Assembly: GCF_022230885.1 (NCBI RefSeq)
Contig: NZ_JAKGCT010000004.1
Coordinates: 62,001 to 126,000, forward strand
Direction of reading: 5' to 3'
DNA from: Paenalcaligenes niemegkensis
Lineage (GTDB): Bacteria; Pseudomonadota; Gammaproteobacteria; Burkholderiales; Burkholderiaceae_B
DNA: 64,000 bases
A program made the position numbers and the translations under genes. The notes beneath the pieces are model-generated. The model made no database searches. It saw only the letters and a list, made by a program, of their open reading frames with translations, and was not told where the DNA came from. Every line of letters starts with the position of its first letter. Position 1 is the stretch's first letter. Shown here one piece after another: positions 28,597 to 38,205 of the stretch.

Positions 28597-28935
28597 AGCT
28601 ATTCCTTTTGCTAGCGTCGAGCGTCGTTTAAAGTTGTGAGTCTAGGGATCGCCCGTCAAAAGGATGTCAATCAAATATCAAGTTTCCATCAAGCTTGAAT
28701 CTAAATGTATCGTAGAGAAACGTTGTGTTTGTTTGCCCTGGACGGTCTTGGCTTCAGGTGGGTAAATTTTCGGTACCCGGGGCGGGAAAGCTTGATACGG
28801 CGCCTAAAAGCCGTTAGGGTTGAAAAAACAGCTTTTAAGCTCTGGCCAGCAAAATCCTCAAACCGTTTTTGCTGCGTTAATGAGCATGTGGATAGCGGTT
28901 TCAGGCGTTTATTCTCAATCAGAGGAGACACTTCA
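28597..28935. other. 339-nt intergenic region between divergent genes
   Basis: This separates the minus-strand LtaS-like gene from the plus-strand nitroreductase-like gene. The part next to LtaS holds ATCAA-type direct repeats (28670-28693). The part next to the nitroreductase is open in frame with it from 28705, but shows no family similarity and is ignored because AGGAG lies 7 nt before the ATG at 28936. Confidence 0.6.
28677..28693 (-). promoter_or_regulatory. Direct repeat, candidate response-regulator box before LtaS-like gene
   Basis: On the minus strand the sequence is CTTGAT-GGAAA-CTTGAT, two identical hexamers with an 11-bp period. This is the geometry of OmpR/PmrA-family boxes (PmrA: CTTAAG-like hexamers with a 5-nt spacer). 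A third, weaker copy (ATCAAA on the plus strand) lies at 28670-28675. It is 81-97 nt upstream of the LtaS-like start. The neighbouring OmpR-family regulator is the obvious candidate binder (inference). Confidence 0.5.
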
Positions 28936-29559
28936 ATGACATCCCCGGCAATAGTCACAGCTCAGCAGTTTTCCGCGCTCCTAGCGCAGCGTCGCAGCAC
29001 TCGAGATTTTGAAGATACGTCCATTCGTCTGGAGCAGGCGCTGGCGATATTAACGGCGGGACAAGGCATTACGGGCAGCGAAGGACAACGGGCAGCCCCT
29101 TCTGCCCATCGGCTGTACCCCTTGCTGTTGCGACTGCTTGCCCGGAACGTGCAGGGGCTCGAACCCGCCTTGTATGATTACTTTCCAGAGAACAACGAAC
29201 TAAAGCGTGCCGGGGAGCTTCCTGCCGAGGGCGTGTTGCTTGATGCCTCGTTGGCCAGTGATTTCTGGCTGGAAGATGCTCCTTGTGTGGTGGTGATCTG
29301 TGCCAATATCAAGAAAGCAATCGAACACTTCGTCGAGCAGGACATCGAAGGACAGCAGCGGGGACAGCGCTATGTTGATTTTGAAGCGGGCGCAGCGTCG
29401 CAGAATATGCATCTGCAATCCATGATGGAAGACTTGGGCGCCATTGTCGTAATGGGTGTAAACGAACAGGCGCTTAAGGTGTCATTACAGCTGGCTGATG
29501 ATGTAGAGGTCGTCGCCGCCCTTTGCGTGGGCCATATTCCAGCTCATCCTCTGGGCTAA
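28936..29559 (+). CDS. SagB-type nitroreductase-family protein
   Basis: The 207-residue protein belongs to the FMN-dependent nitroreductase fold, closest to SagB-type dehydrogenases. It has RRSTRDFE near residue 17 (FMN phosphate-binding region), SAHRLYPLLL and GLEPALYDYFPENNEL (SagB hallmark), and YVDFEAGAASQNMHLQ, the helix contacting the cofactor. No YcaO or precursor-peptide gene is adjacent, so a peptide-modification role is not supported. It may be a general redox enzyme. AGGAG sits 7 nt before the ATG. It converges on the MFS gene, with 40 nt between stops. Confidence 0.82.
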   Translation: MTSPAIVTAQQFSALLAQRRSTRDFEDTSIRLEQALAILTAGQGITGSEGQRAAPSAHRLYPLLLRLLARNVQGLEPALYDYFPENNELKRAGELPAEGVLLDASLASDFWLEDAPCVVVICANIKKAIEHFVEQDIEGQQRGQRYVDFEAGAASQNMHLQSMMEDLGAIVVMGVNEQALKVSLQLADDVEVVAALCVGHIPAHPLG

Positions 29560-29599
29560 GGCACGGTCAAAGCAGGCGGCTACTTTCAGGTCCGGACCG

Positions 29600-30814
29600 T
29601 CAGGCCCGAGCTGCCGAGCCTAGGGGCTGCTCGCGTATGGGCAGGTTGGCAATGGCAGCAATAGCCGCAAGCACCATGTCGGCATACCACATCCATGTGA
29701 AGTCACCAAAACGGCTAATGGCAATGCCCCCGAGCCAGGCACCTAAGAAACCGCCAATCTGGTGTGACAGCAATGTCAGGCCAAACAGGGTGGCCAGATA
29801 GCGAGTACCGAATAACTTTGCCACCACTGAGGCGGTGGGCGGCACGGTGGCTAGCCAGGTAAAACCCAGCCCTATCGCGAATACATAGAATACCCATTCG
29901 GTACGAGGCATCATCAAATACCAGGCGACTAATAACACCCTGGACCCGTACATCATCGCCAGTACATACTTACTGCGATATTTTGAGATTGCCGATCCAG
30001 CGTAGATACTGCCGAATATATTGGCCAGGCCAATTAATGCCAGAGACCAGCTGGCCACGCTAGGTGGTAATCCGCATAGGTCGATCTCGCCAGGAAGGTG
30101 GGTTACCAAGAAGGCAATATGAAAGCCACAGGTGAAAAAACCCAGGTTCAATAACCAATAACTGCGATCGTTGAGTGCCTCGGAGACTGCAGCACCCAAA
30201 CGCTGCTGTGGGTGCGTTGTCGAGGTGTGAGCAGGTGATGGAGCCCCGCGCAAGCGCCATACCAAGGGCAGGGTAGCAAGAGCCGTAATTGCCATTGCCC
30301 ACATGGCGCCCATCCAGCCTATGCTCTGTATGAGCTTTTGCAGCACTGGCGCAAAGACAAACTGCCCGAATGATCCGCCGGCGTTAATTACGCCAGAGGC
30401 CTCGCCCCTGGATTCATTAGGAATACGGTTTGCTGCTGCGCCAATCAGTGTCGAGAAACTGCTGGCGCCTGAACCCATCGAAGCCATCAGGCCTATCGTA
30501 ACGGTCAGGCCGAAGCCGCTGCCAATCATGGGTGTCAGTGCGCAGCCTAAAGCGAGGATAATCAAACCTGCTACCAATACGCGCCCCGGCCCATAGCGAT
30601 CGGCGACAGCGCCCGCGATGGGTTGAATAGCGCCCCAGGTCAGCTGTCCGACAGCCAAGGCCAGGCTGATGCTAGTGATACCCATGCCAGTGGTGCTGTT
30701 CATGGGGCTGATAAACAGACCCATGGATTGACGTATGCCCATGGTCACCATGAGTACGCCTGCCGCCGCCAAGGTAATAATCATGACGTCGGGGCGGCGC
30801 AGCGTTCTAAACAT
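29600..30814 (-). CDS. Major facilitator superfamily transporter
   Basis: The 404-residue protein has twelve predicted membrane helices in two halves. The loop 2-3 signature is GAVADRYGPGRVLVAG (about residues 66-81), and the second half has a shorter counterpart. MGIRQSMGLFISPMN near the N-terminus and the GASSFSTLIGAAANR segment resemble the oxalate/formate-antiporter-like and BT1-type carriers of soil Proteobacteria. The substrate cannot be told. AGGA precedes the start. It is divergent from the MscS-type channel. Confidence 0.88.
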   Translation of the reverse strand: MFRTLRRPDVMIITLAAAGVLMVTMGIRQSMGLFISPMNSTTGMGITSISLALAVGQLTWGAIQPIAGAVADRYGPGRVLVAGLIILALGCALTPMIGSGFGLTVTIGLMASMGSGASSFSTLIGAAANRIPNESRGEASGVINAGGSFGQFVFAPVLQKLIQSIGWMGAMWAMAITALATLPLVWRLRGAPSPAHTSTTHPQQRLGAAVSEALNDRSYWLLNLGFFTCGFHIAFLVTHLPGEIDLCGLPPSVASWSLALIGLANIFGSIYAGSAISKYRSKYVLAMMYGSRVLLVAWYLMMPRTEWVFYVFAIGLGFTWLATVPPTASVVAKLFGTRYLATLFGLTLLSHQIGGFLGAWLGGIAISRFGDFTWMWYADMVLAAIAAIANLPIREQPLGSAARA

Positions 30815-30984
30815 AAAAAGGTCCTGGTCTGAGGTGCTTAATTAACAGAACAAAGTATCTGGGAGGCAGTATGAGCTGAAAGTTTCAGTTTTTTTTACTT
30901 CCAAAAAACGTCAAAAAACTGTTTCAAAAATTTCGGGAGGTTTTTTGTCATCCTCTTACTCGGGTGTTAACCTTTATCTGGTTC

Positions 30985-31013
30985 GCGACACAAACGGTGT
31001 CGCTTATTTTTTT
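30985..31013 (+). terminator. Rho-independent terminator in the leader of the MscS-type gene
   Basis: A perfect 7-bp GCGACAC/GTGTCGC stem with a 5-nt loop is followed by TTATTTTTTT. It ends 27 nt before the start codon of the channel gene, on the same strand. No other plus-strand gene lies upstream for it to serve, because the nearest neighbour is divergent. It therefore ends either a short leader transcript or a separate small RNA. Confidence 0.75.
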
Positions 31014-31039
31014 GAATCCGATCAAAAGAGAGTACGACC

Positions 31040-33459
31040 ATGACCGTATCTGCCGTCCCCTACGATCGATCTTTAAGCCTTATACCACGAGCGCTCGCGC
31101 TCGTTTTTTTATATGTCTGGGCTTGCTGTTTTACGGCTCCCAAGCCCAGGCACAAACACCGCCCGAGTCTGCCCAAACCACACAATACGATGTGCTGGCT
31201 GACCTGCTGGAGAATGAGGAAACGCGAAATCAGCTGGTAGAACAGCTGCGTGGCTTAGCGGTGCAAGGAGCCGAAGACCCTGCCCAGACCCCGTCAGAAC
31301 GTGGTTTGCTGAGGGCAGATAATGCAGAAGGATCCTCGGTTTCAACAACTATTGCGCTTAAGCTTCAAAGCTTCGCCTCTAGCTTGCGTCGAGACATACA
31401 CCAGACCTGGCGCGTTTTTGGAGCATTAGGAGATGCTGATTCCCGGGCTATGCAAGCACTTAGCAGCTGGCGGCCCGCATTGCTGAATTTGTTGATTACT
31501 ATTCTGGTTGTAGGACTTGTCTACGCGGTGTGCCGATTACCGGCGCAGCGAGCCTTTGCCCGGCTGAATGCCTGGGCTACCCGGCCACGCTCCCTTCCCG
31601 AGGATGCCGTGCCAGAGCCGTCCGGGATCCGTTTATCTGAACAGCCTAAAGCAGCCGTTGCCGGGCGGCGGGGAAGACGAGTCCCCAAGCACCTGGGGCG
31701 CAAGTTTATGGCTGCCCTTGGTGCGTTGGTGGTGGATGTAGCGGTCACCGTAGTGGCCGCCTTGGCGGGCTATGTTGCCGTGCTAAGCAACCCCGGCTCG
31801 GCAGGGCAGGCAAGCCTGCTGGCAATGCAGTTTTTAACGGCTTTTGTGGCTATTGAAGTGGTTAAGGCATGTAGTCGAGGCGTCTTTGCTACACGTTATG
31901 AGCAACTACGTTTATTGCCGGTAAGTGCGGAGAATGCCACTTACTGGAATCGCTGGATTGTTATTCTGATTAGCGTAACTGGCTATGGCTTATTGGTGAT
32001 GGTGCCGGTGGTGAAAACGGTGCTTTCTACGTCGGTAGGCCAGTTGCTGGGCGTGGTGCTGATGATTGCGGTGTATGTCTACGCAGTCAGTGTGGTCTGG
32101 AAAAACCGTAAATCGGTCAGTGCAGAACTAACGCGCAGTGCCGAACACGCCACCACCTCGGTGTTCGGTACGCTGATGCGCATCGCCGCACGTAGTTGGG
32201 CGTGGCTCGCTTTGGCCTACCTCACAGTGCTGCTATTGGTGAGCCTTGCAGATCAGCAGCATGCCTTGTCCTATATGGGTACGGCAAGCTTGCAGACACT
32301 GCTTGCGGTGCTGGTGGGAGCGTTTCTCTCTATGCTGCTGCAATCTTGGATGACCCGCAGATTGCATCTATCAGAGCGCTGGAATCAGGCTTTCCCCCTG
32401 TTGGAACGTCGCCTGAATTCATATATACCGGCTTGCTTAAAGGCGTTGCGGCTGGCTGTGACAGTAGTCGTTGTGCTTGTGATTCTGGACGCCTGGCGAG
32501 TCTTTGACCTGACGCTCTGGCTGAGTTCCGCAAATGGACAAGCGGCTATTAATACCGTGTTCCGCGTGGCCGTTGTGCTGCTGATTGCTGCCTTGACCTG
32601 GACTGTGCTTGCGAGTGTTATCGAGCATCGCCTGTCTACGTCTCAAGGTACGCGAGTGCCTACAGAACGCGAAAAAACCTTGTTGATGCTGTTCAGGAAC
32701 GCCTTGGCTATTCTGATTAGTACCATGACGGCGTTGGTAGTGCTGTCACAGGTAGGTATTGACATTGCGCCATTGATTGCGGGGGCAGGTGTTGTGGGCC
32801 TGGCGATTGGTTTTGGAGCCCAGAAGCTGGTTCAAGACGTGATTACCGGTATTTTTATACAGCTTGAAAACGGTCTGAATCAAAATGATGTCGTTGAACT
32901 GGTGGGTCTGTTTGGTACGGTGGAAAAGCTCACTATACGTTCGGTAGTGATCCGTACTCTTGATGGGGGCTATCATCTTATCCCGTTTTCCTCTATTGAT
33001 AAGGTCAGTAACCACACTCGCGATTTTGGCTATCACTATGGCGAATATGGGGTGGGACTAAGGGAGTCTGTAGACGACGTCATTGCACAAATGCATCTGG
33101 CCTTTGAGGCCCTGAAGAAAGATCCCGAAGTGGCAGCTGCCATTATTGACGACATCTCGATTCCGGGCGTGACCTCAATTAATCAACAGGGCTACACCAT
33201 ACGCGTCCTGATCAAGACGACTCCGGGGATGCAGTGGGCGGTGCAGCGCAGTTTTAACCGCTTGATCAAAATGTACTTTGACGCGGCAGGTATTGAACTG
33301 CCTTACCCGCACACCGTATTGCATTTTGGACGCGATAAAAATGGCTTTGCCCCGCCTGTGGATATGCGCATGGTAGACGCGGTGGCTCATCACGAGGGCA
33401 AGTCTCACACCGAACCTGCACCTGGGCAGACCTTAAGGCCCTTGCCGGATGCAAGCTGA
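31040..33459 (+). CDS. Large mechanosensitive channel, MscS family (YbiO/MscK-like), frame broken near start
   Basis: MscS-family channels release solutes on hypo-osmotic shock. Starting at the ATG at 31040 (AGAGAG upstream), the first 23 codons run into a T7 run (31104-31110). An eighth T joins them to the long frame, giving a clean signal peptide (LALVFFICLGLLFYGSQAQAQ) and an 806-residue protein. As read, the long frame opens artificially at 30964. It has an extended periplasmic and multi-helix N-terminal part. The MscS core is near the C-terminus, with pore helix LIAGAGVVGLAIGFGAQKL followed by VQDVITGIFIQLEN. The cytoplasmic beta domain has VEKLTIRSVVIRTLDG. A terminator lies in the leader. 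Confidence 0.88.
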
Positions 33460-33562
33460 AAGTGGCAAAAGGCTTAGCCAGTCGCCGCTTTCAAGTATGG
33501 CCTTGTGCGCTTGCACCTGCATGACAGCTTCGTTGAGCAGATGAGCCTGCGATCTGCCAAGC

Positions 33563-33585
33563 CGGGCCTGGATAGTCCAGGCCCG
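33563..33585. terminator. GC-rich perfect stem-loop after the MscS-type gene
   Basis: Ten-base arms (CGGGCCTGGA / TCCAGGCCCG) flank a 3-nt loop. It lies 104 nt past the channel stop and 67 nt before gabD. There is no T-tract on either strand, so it may be a transcript-stabilising or protein-binding hairpin and not a simple terminator. Confidence 0.5.
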
Positions 33586-33651
33586 AAAATTGCTAGGGGA
33601 AACGATGCGTGATGAATCAGATTGAATGACTTATTTTGCTCGGGAGCCCTT

Positions 33652-35108
33652 ATGACTATGCTAGAACGTCCTGAATTACTCAAGCAGCAAGCGTATATTA
33701 ATGGCCGATGGGTTGACGCTGATTCTGGCGAAACCATCGACGTAGTCAATCCATCCAGCGGCGAGCGCATTGGTACCATTCCAAAAATGGGGGCCGCGGA
33801 AACAGCCAGGGCGATCGCGGCGGCCAGCGACGCTTTTAGTTCGTGGCGGGCGATGCCAGCAAAAGCGCGGGCTGGCATCATGCGCAAATGGTTTGACCTT
33901 GTCATGCAAAACCAGGAAGACCTGGCTCGCCTCATGACGCGTGAGCAAGGCAAACCCTTGGCTGAGTCGCGGGGAGAAGTCGCCTACGGTGCATCTTATC
34001 TTGAATGGTATGCCGAGGAAGGCAAGCGCGCCTACGGCGAAACCATACCGGGCCCAGGCGCGGACCGTCGCATTCTTGTGGTCAAAGAGCCCGTGGGGGT
34101 GTGCGCAGCCATCACACCGTGGAATTTTCCCCTTTCGATGATTACCCGGAAAGTTGGTGCAGCCTTGGGAGCCGGCTGCACAATTGTGGTTAAGCCGGCT
34201 ACGCAAACGCCTTATTCGGCTTATGCCTTGGCTGTGCTCGCTGAAGAGGCGGGGGTTCCGGCAGGTGTGTTTTCGGTGATCACCGGATCGGCATCCGAAA
34301 TCGGCAAAGAGATGAGCTCTAATCCTGCTGTGCGTAAAGTTAGCTTTACAGGATCAACTGAAATTGGCCGTCTGTTAATGGCGCAAAGTGCAGAGCAAAT
34401 CAAGAAAATTTCTCTGGAACTGGGCGGTAATGCCCCGTTTATTGTCTTTGACGACGCCGATCTGGATGCTGCAGTTGAAGGCGCGATGGCCAGTAAGTAT
34501 CGCAATATGGGGCAAACCTGCGTGTGTGCTAATCGCATTTATGTGCACGACAAGGTTTACGATGCCTTTGCCGAAAAATTCGTGGCTGCGGTTAAAAAGC
34601 TGAAAGTCGGGGATGGCATGGATGAGGGTGTCACACAGGGGCCCTTGATTGACCAGAAGGCCATCGATAAAGTGAACGAACACATTGCCGATATTCTGGA
34701 AAAGGGCGGCAACGTGCTGATCGGCGGCGATTCACACGAGCTCGGCGGCCTTTTCTTTCAACCAACGGTAGTCGCTAATGCAAGCTCTGAAATGATGGTG
34801 GCAAAAGAAGAGACTTTTGGTCCGCTTGCACCTTTGTTCCGTTTTCATAGCGACGACGAAGCGATAAGCATGGCTAACGACACTGAATTTGGTTTGGCCG
34901 CCTATTTTTATAGTCGTGACATAGGCCGCGTCTGGCGCGTTGCCGAAGCGCTGGAATACGGGATGGTCGGTGTTAATTCGGGCATTCTCTCCAACGAAGC
35001 GGCACCCTTTGGTGGTGTCAAGCAATCGGGGATAGGGCGTGAAGGCTCTAATTATGGCCTGGACGACTATATGGTGGTGAAGTACATGCTGATGGGGGAT
35101 TTAACTAA
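33652..35108 (+). CDS. gabD: Succinate-semialdehyde dehydrogenase (NADP), C-terminus frame-shifted as read
   Basis: GabD oxidises succinate semialdehyde to succinate, the last step of GABA use. The ALDH fold is complete: ITPWNFPLSMITRKVG, FTGSTEIGRLLM, catalytic Glu in SLELGGNAP, and catalytic Cys in MGQTCVCANR. The frame normally stops soon after DDYMVVKYMLMGG; here it runs on to 35205 through the opposite gene. A sixth G in the G5 run 35094-35098 gives MLMGGFN and a stop at 35108, a normal 485-residue GabD. GGGAG lies 6 nt before the ATG at 33652. It converges on the guanidinobutyraldehyde dehydrogenase-like gene and would complete that pathway. Confidence 0.9.
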
Positions 35109-36565
35109 GGCTTTGCTGATTGACGTGGGGTATAGATATGCTTTACCCCCTGAAACGCCTCTAGCCCCCATGGCCCCAGCTCTCTTCCTATGCCGCTGTG
35201 CTTGAAGCCGCCCCATGAGCCGGCAGAAGGGACGAACTGGTGGCTGTTGATCCAGGTAACTCCGCTTTCCAGCTGTACAGCAAGGTCTTCAGCCTGGCTG
35301 ATGTCGCCGCTTATTATCGTAGCCGCCAAGCCAAAATCACTGCTGTTGGCGATGCGGATGGCGTCGGCTACATTGTCAAATTCCTGAACGCACAGCACCG
35401 GACCAAAAATTTCTTCAGTCCAAAGCGGACTGTCTGCAGGTACATTCTGATAAATGGCAGGGCGCACAAAAAAACCGTTTTCCGGCAGATCAAAATCCAG
35501 GGCCGCAAACAGATCAACCAGACCGGACTCTTGGGCCGTCTTCTGATACTGCTGAATTGTCGTCCGTTGGGCGGCGCTGACCACCGGGGCCAGGGTGGTG
35601 TTCTCGAGTAATGGATCACCCGCAAGCAAGGTGGTGGCACGTTCCAGTAAGGCAGAGTACAAGGCAGGTGCAACACTATGGTGCACCACCAATCTGGAGG
35701 TGGCCGAACACATCTGGCCTGCGTTCGAGAAAATACCCGTCCACACCCACTCACATGCCTGTTTTATATCGGCATCGGCCAGAACGATAATGGGCGATTT
35801 TCCGCCTAGTTCCAGCGACACTGGACGTACGCCAACCGAAGCCGCCTGCATGACCCGCTCGCCGACCTCGTTGCTACCTGTGAAAGATATTTTTGCGACA
35901 TTGGCGCTTGCACACAAAGGAGCGCCAACGTTCGGGCCGTCACCATGTACTATATTTAACACGCCTGCGGGCAAGCCTATATCTTGAGCGATGTTGCCCA
36001 TGATCTGCTCTGGCAGGGGGACGAGCTCGGAAGGTTTCCAGACAACGGTGCAGCCAGCGGCAAGGGCCGGGGCTATTTTCCATGCCGAGGTGACAAGTGG
36101 GAAATTCCAAGGAGTGATCAAGGCAGCGACTCCAAGGGGAGATGTATAGGCTTTGGCACTAAAGCCGTCGACATTGATGTTGCGCTCTTTTCCTTGCTCT
36201 GCATCAAGCGTGTCTGCCAGACTGGCGTAGTAGCGATAACAGTCTATCGCATCGTCCAGATCAAGCTCAGCTTCGACCTTGAGCTTACCGCTATACAGCA
36301 CCGATAAGTCAACCAGTTCGTCGCGACGCGTTGACAGCTCTTTTGCAATATTTCGTAAATAGTCGGCTCGTTTGGAACTGGGTAAGTCGCGCCACTTGGG
36401 AAAAGCGTGATAAGCAGCGTCGACGGCCGCTTTGACATCAAGGGGAGAGCCTGTTGTCAGAGTGGCGATGGCGATGCCTGTAGCAGGATTATGTACAGGA
36501 ACCGTGTTTTCTGACTCGCTGTCCAGCCACTGATTTGCGATAAATTGTTGATGTAACTTACGCAT
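35105..36565 (-). CDS. Aldehyde dehydrogenase, probable 4-guanidinobutyraldehyde dehydrogenase
   Basis: This 486-residue NAD(P)-dependent ALDH resembles betaine/omega-aminoaldehyde dehydrogenases. It has the Rossmann region LITPWNFPLVTSAWKIAPAL, FTGSNEVGERVM, catalytic Glu in SLELGGKSP and catalytic Cys in NAGQMCSATSRL. In Pseudomonas the KauB enzyme oxidises 4-guanidinobutyraldehyde made by the 2-ketoarginine decarboxylase AruI. Here an AruI-like gene lies 18 nt upstream in the same operon as a guanidinobutyrase, which points to the same step. Betaine aldehyde dehydrogenase is the alternative if context is ignored. Confidence 0.8.
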   Translation of the reverse strand: MRKLHQQFIANQWLDSESENTVPVHNPATGIAIATLTTGSPLDVKAAVDAAYHAFPKWRDLPSSKRADYLRNIAKELSTRRDELVDLSVLYSGKLKVEAELDLDDAIDCYRYYASLADTLDAEQGKERNINVDGFSAKAYTSPLGVAALITPWNFPLVTSAWKIAPALAAGCTVVWKPSELVPLPEQIMGNIAQDIGLPAGVLNIVHGDGPNVGAPLCASANVAKISFTGSNEVGERVMQAASVGVRPVSLELGGKSPIIVLADADIKQACEWVWTGIFSNAGQMCSATSRLVVHHSVAPALYSALLERATTLLAGDPLLENTTLAPVVSAAQRTTIQQYQKTAQESGLVDLFAALDFDLPENGFFVRPAIYQNVPADSPLWTEEIFGPVLCVQEFDNVADAIRIANSSDFGLAATIISGDISQAEDLAVQLESGVTWINSHQFVPSAGSWGGFKHSGIGRELGPWGLEAFQGVKHIYTPRQSAKP

Positions 36566-36583
36566 AAATTCCTCACCGTTGTT

Positions 36584-38199
36584 TCAGTCTTCCAGGGCGT
36601 CAAGCCACGAATCTGCCTGTATTTCGATGACCAGCGGTGCTTGCTGACTCCAGTTCTTCAAAGCGCTAGCCAAGGTCTCCGGACTCGTGACGCGACAATA
36701 CGGAGCTTTCATACTGCCACATAATTCCTTGAATTTGGGCGCAATAATGTTCACTCCGAGGCGCTCAACGCCGGCCTTGTCCATATAACGGCGAATTTCC
36801 TCGTAACCGCAATTGTTCCAGATAATGACAAGGACGTTGATTCCTTCTTGCATCATGGTCGCCAGCTCGGCGACAGTGAACATCAAACCGCCATCGCCGA
36901 CCAGGGCCACTACCCTAAGGTCGGGCTTTGCTACTTTTGCGCCTAAGGCAGCGGGCAAGGCATAACCAAGTGTGCCATAGCCTGTGGACGCGTTAAAATA
37001 GCGTCGGGCAAAACGTTGGCTGACAAGATGGTTTCCTGCGTAGACCGGGGTGGTTGAGTCACCCACCAAGATAGCATCAGGAAGGTAGGTTTCAAGGTTC
37101 TGGTAAAGGGGCAGATACGGGCCGAAGTCGTCGTCGTGAGCCAAGTTCAGGGCCTTGCGTATTTGTATTACACAGGCGTTTCCATTGTGGTCCAGAGGCT
37201 TATCAAACGATAGAGCCAGGGCTTCGGCAAAGCTGCGTGCATCTGACACGATACCCAAGGCAAGGCTGTTATGACTAGCCACTTGTTCAGCGTCAATGTC
37301 TACCCTGATCAGCCTGCCGTTTAGCGCGAACCCGTCGTCAAACACCACATCGTAGTCTGTCTCCCCGATCTCGGTGCCTAGGGCCAGTATCACGTCAGCC
37401 GCTGCAGCGAGTTCGCGTACGGGCTGGAATGCACCGTTTGCGCCCAGATCAAGAGGGTGCGGAGAGTTAATCGTCCCGGGCAATACGCCTTTGGCATTGA
37501 TGGTGGTGATGACTGGAGCATCTAGTAATTCAGCCAGGCGCTGAACCGATGCGGCTGCAGATGCACAGCCCCCCCAATTAATAGTAGCGGACGAGAAGCT
37601 TCGGTTAACCAGGACGCCGCCGTTTCTATCGCCTGCGGAGTCACCCCCGCACTATAGAACAAGGGTGGGTTTGGACGCAGAGGAGTTTGCAAAGGGGCGT
37701 CCAGCAAATCAATGGGAATTTCAATATGTACAGGGCCAGGACGTGCTGCCTTGAATAAGGCGAAGGCGCGGGCCAGCGCACCCGGCAGTTGCTCCGGATC
37801 GAGTATGGTCTGACTGAAGCGGGCTACGTTACTGACCATGTCACGCTGCGACGCAAGTTCATGGAGACGGCCTTGCCTGGAGCCCAGGGTATCAAGCCGG
37901 CCAACGCTGGAAACGACAAGCATCGGAACTGAATCGGCGAGAGCCTGGCCCATGGCTGTCATGATGTTGCTCATGCCAGGGCCGGTAATAATGAAGCACA
38001 CCCCTGGCTTGCCGCTTGCACGGGCATAGCCGTCGGCCATGAAACCGGCGCCTTGTTCGTGGCGCGGACTAAGGTGGCGAAGACCGCTTCCTTCCAGGCT
38101 GCGGTATAGCTCGATAGTATGGACACCCGGGATGCCAAACACATGCTCAACTCCCCAGAGTTCCAATTGCTGAATAAGAAACTGGCTGCAGGACAGCAT
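36584..38199 (-). CDS. ThDP-dependent 2-ketoarginine decarboxylase-like enzyme (AruI type), frame broken as read
   Basis: This acetolactate-synthase-type ThDP enzyme has N-terminal VFGIPGVHTIELYR, catalytic Glu in PRHEQGAGFMADGYAR and FIITGPGMSNIMTAMGQA. The middle domain has ALGTEIGETDYDVVF. The C-terminal ThDP/Mg site runs from VALVGDGGLMF to IIWNNCGYEEIRRY. The two parts join at a C7 run (plus strand 37569-37575); an eighth base gives IGGGCASAAASVQRLAELL and 538 residues. AruI in Pseudomonas decarboxylates 2-ketoarginine to 4-guanidinobutyraldehyde. The neighbours (guanidinobutyrase, ALDH) support this over true acetolactate synthase. It lies 6 nt from the symporter gene. Confidence 0.8.
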
Positions 38200-38205
38200 C
38201 GTTAT

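Noticed and set aside
28705-28935. 77-codon N-terminal extension of the nitroreductase-like protein
   Set aside because: No similarity to the family, while AGGAG marks the ATG at 28936.
30964-31039. Upstream extension of the MscS-type gene
   Set aside because: The extension crosses the terminator hairpin and has no ribosome site; the ATG at 31040 with one base added gives a proper signal peptide.
33474-33953. 159-codon minus-strand frame before gabD
   Set aside because: Antisense shadow of gabD with no recognisable domain.
35109-35205. Extra 39-residue C-terminal tail on GabD
   Set aside because: Explained by a missing G at 35094-35098; the tail is the antisense of the convergent dehydrogenase gene.
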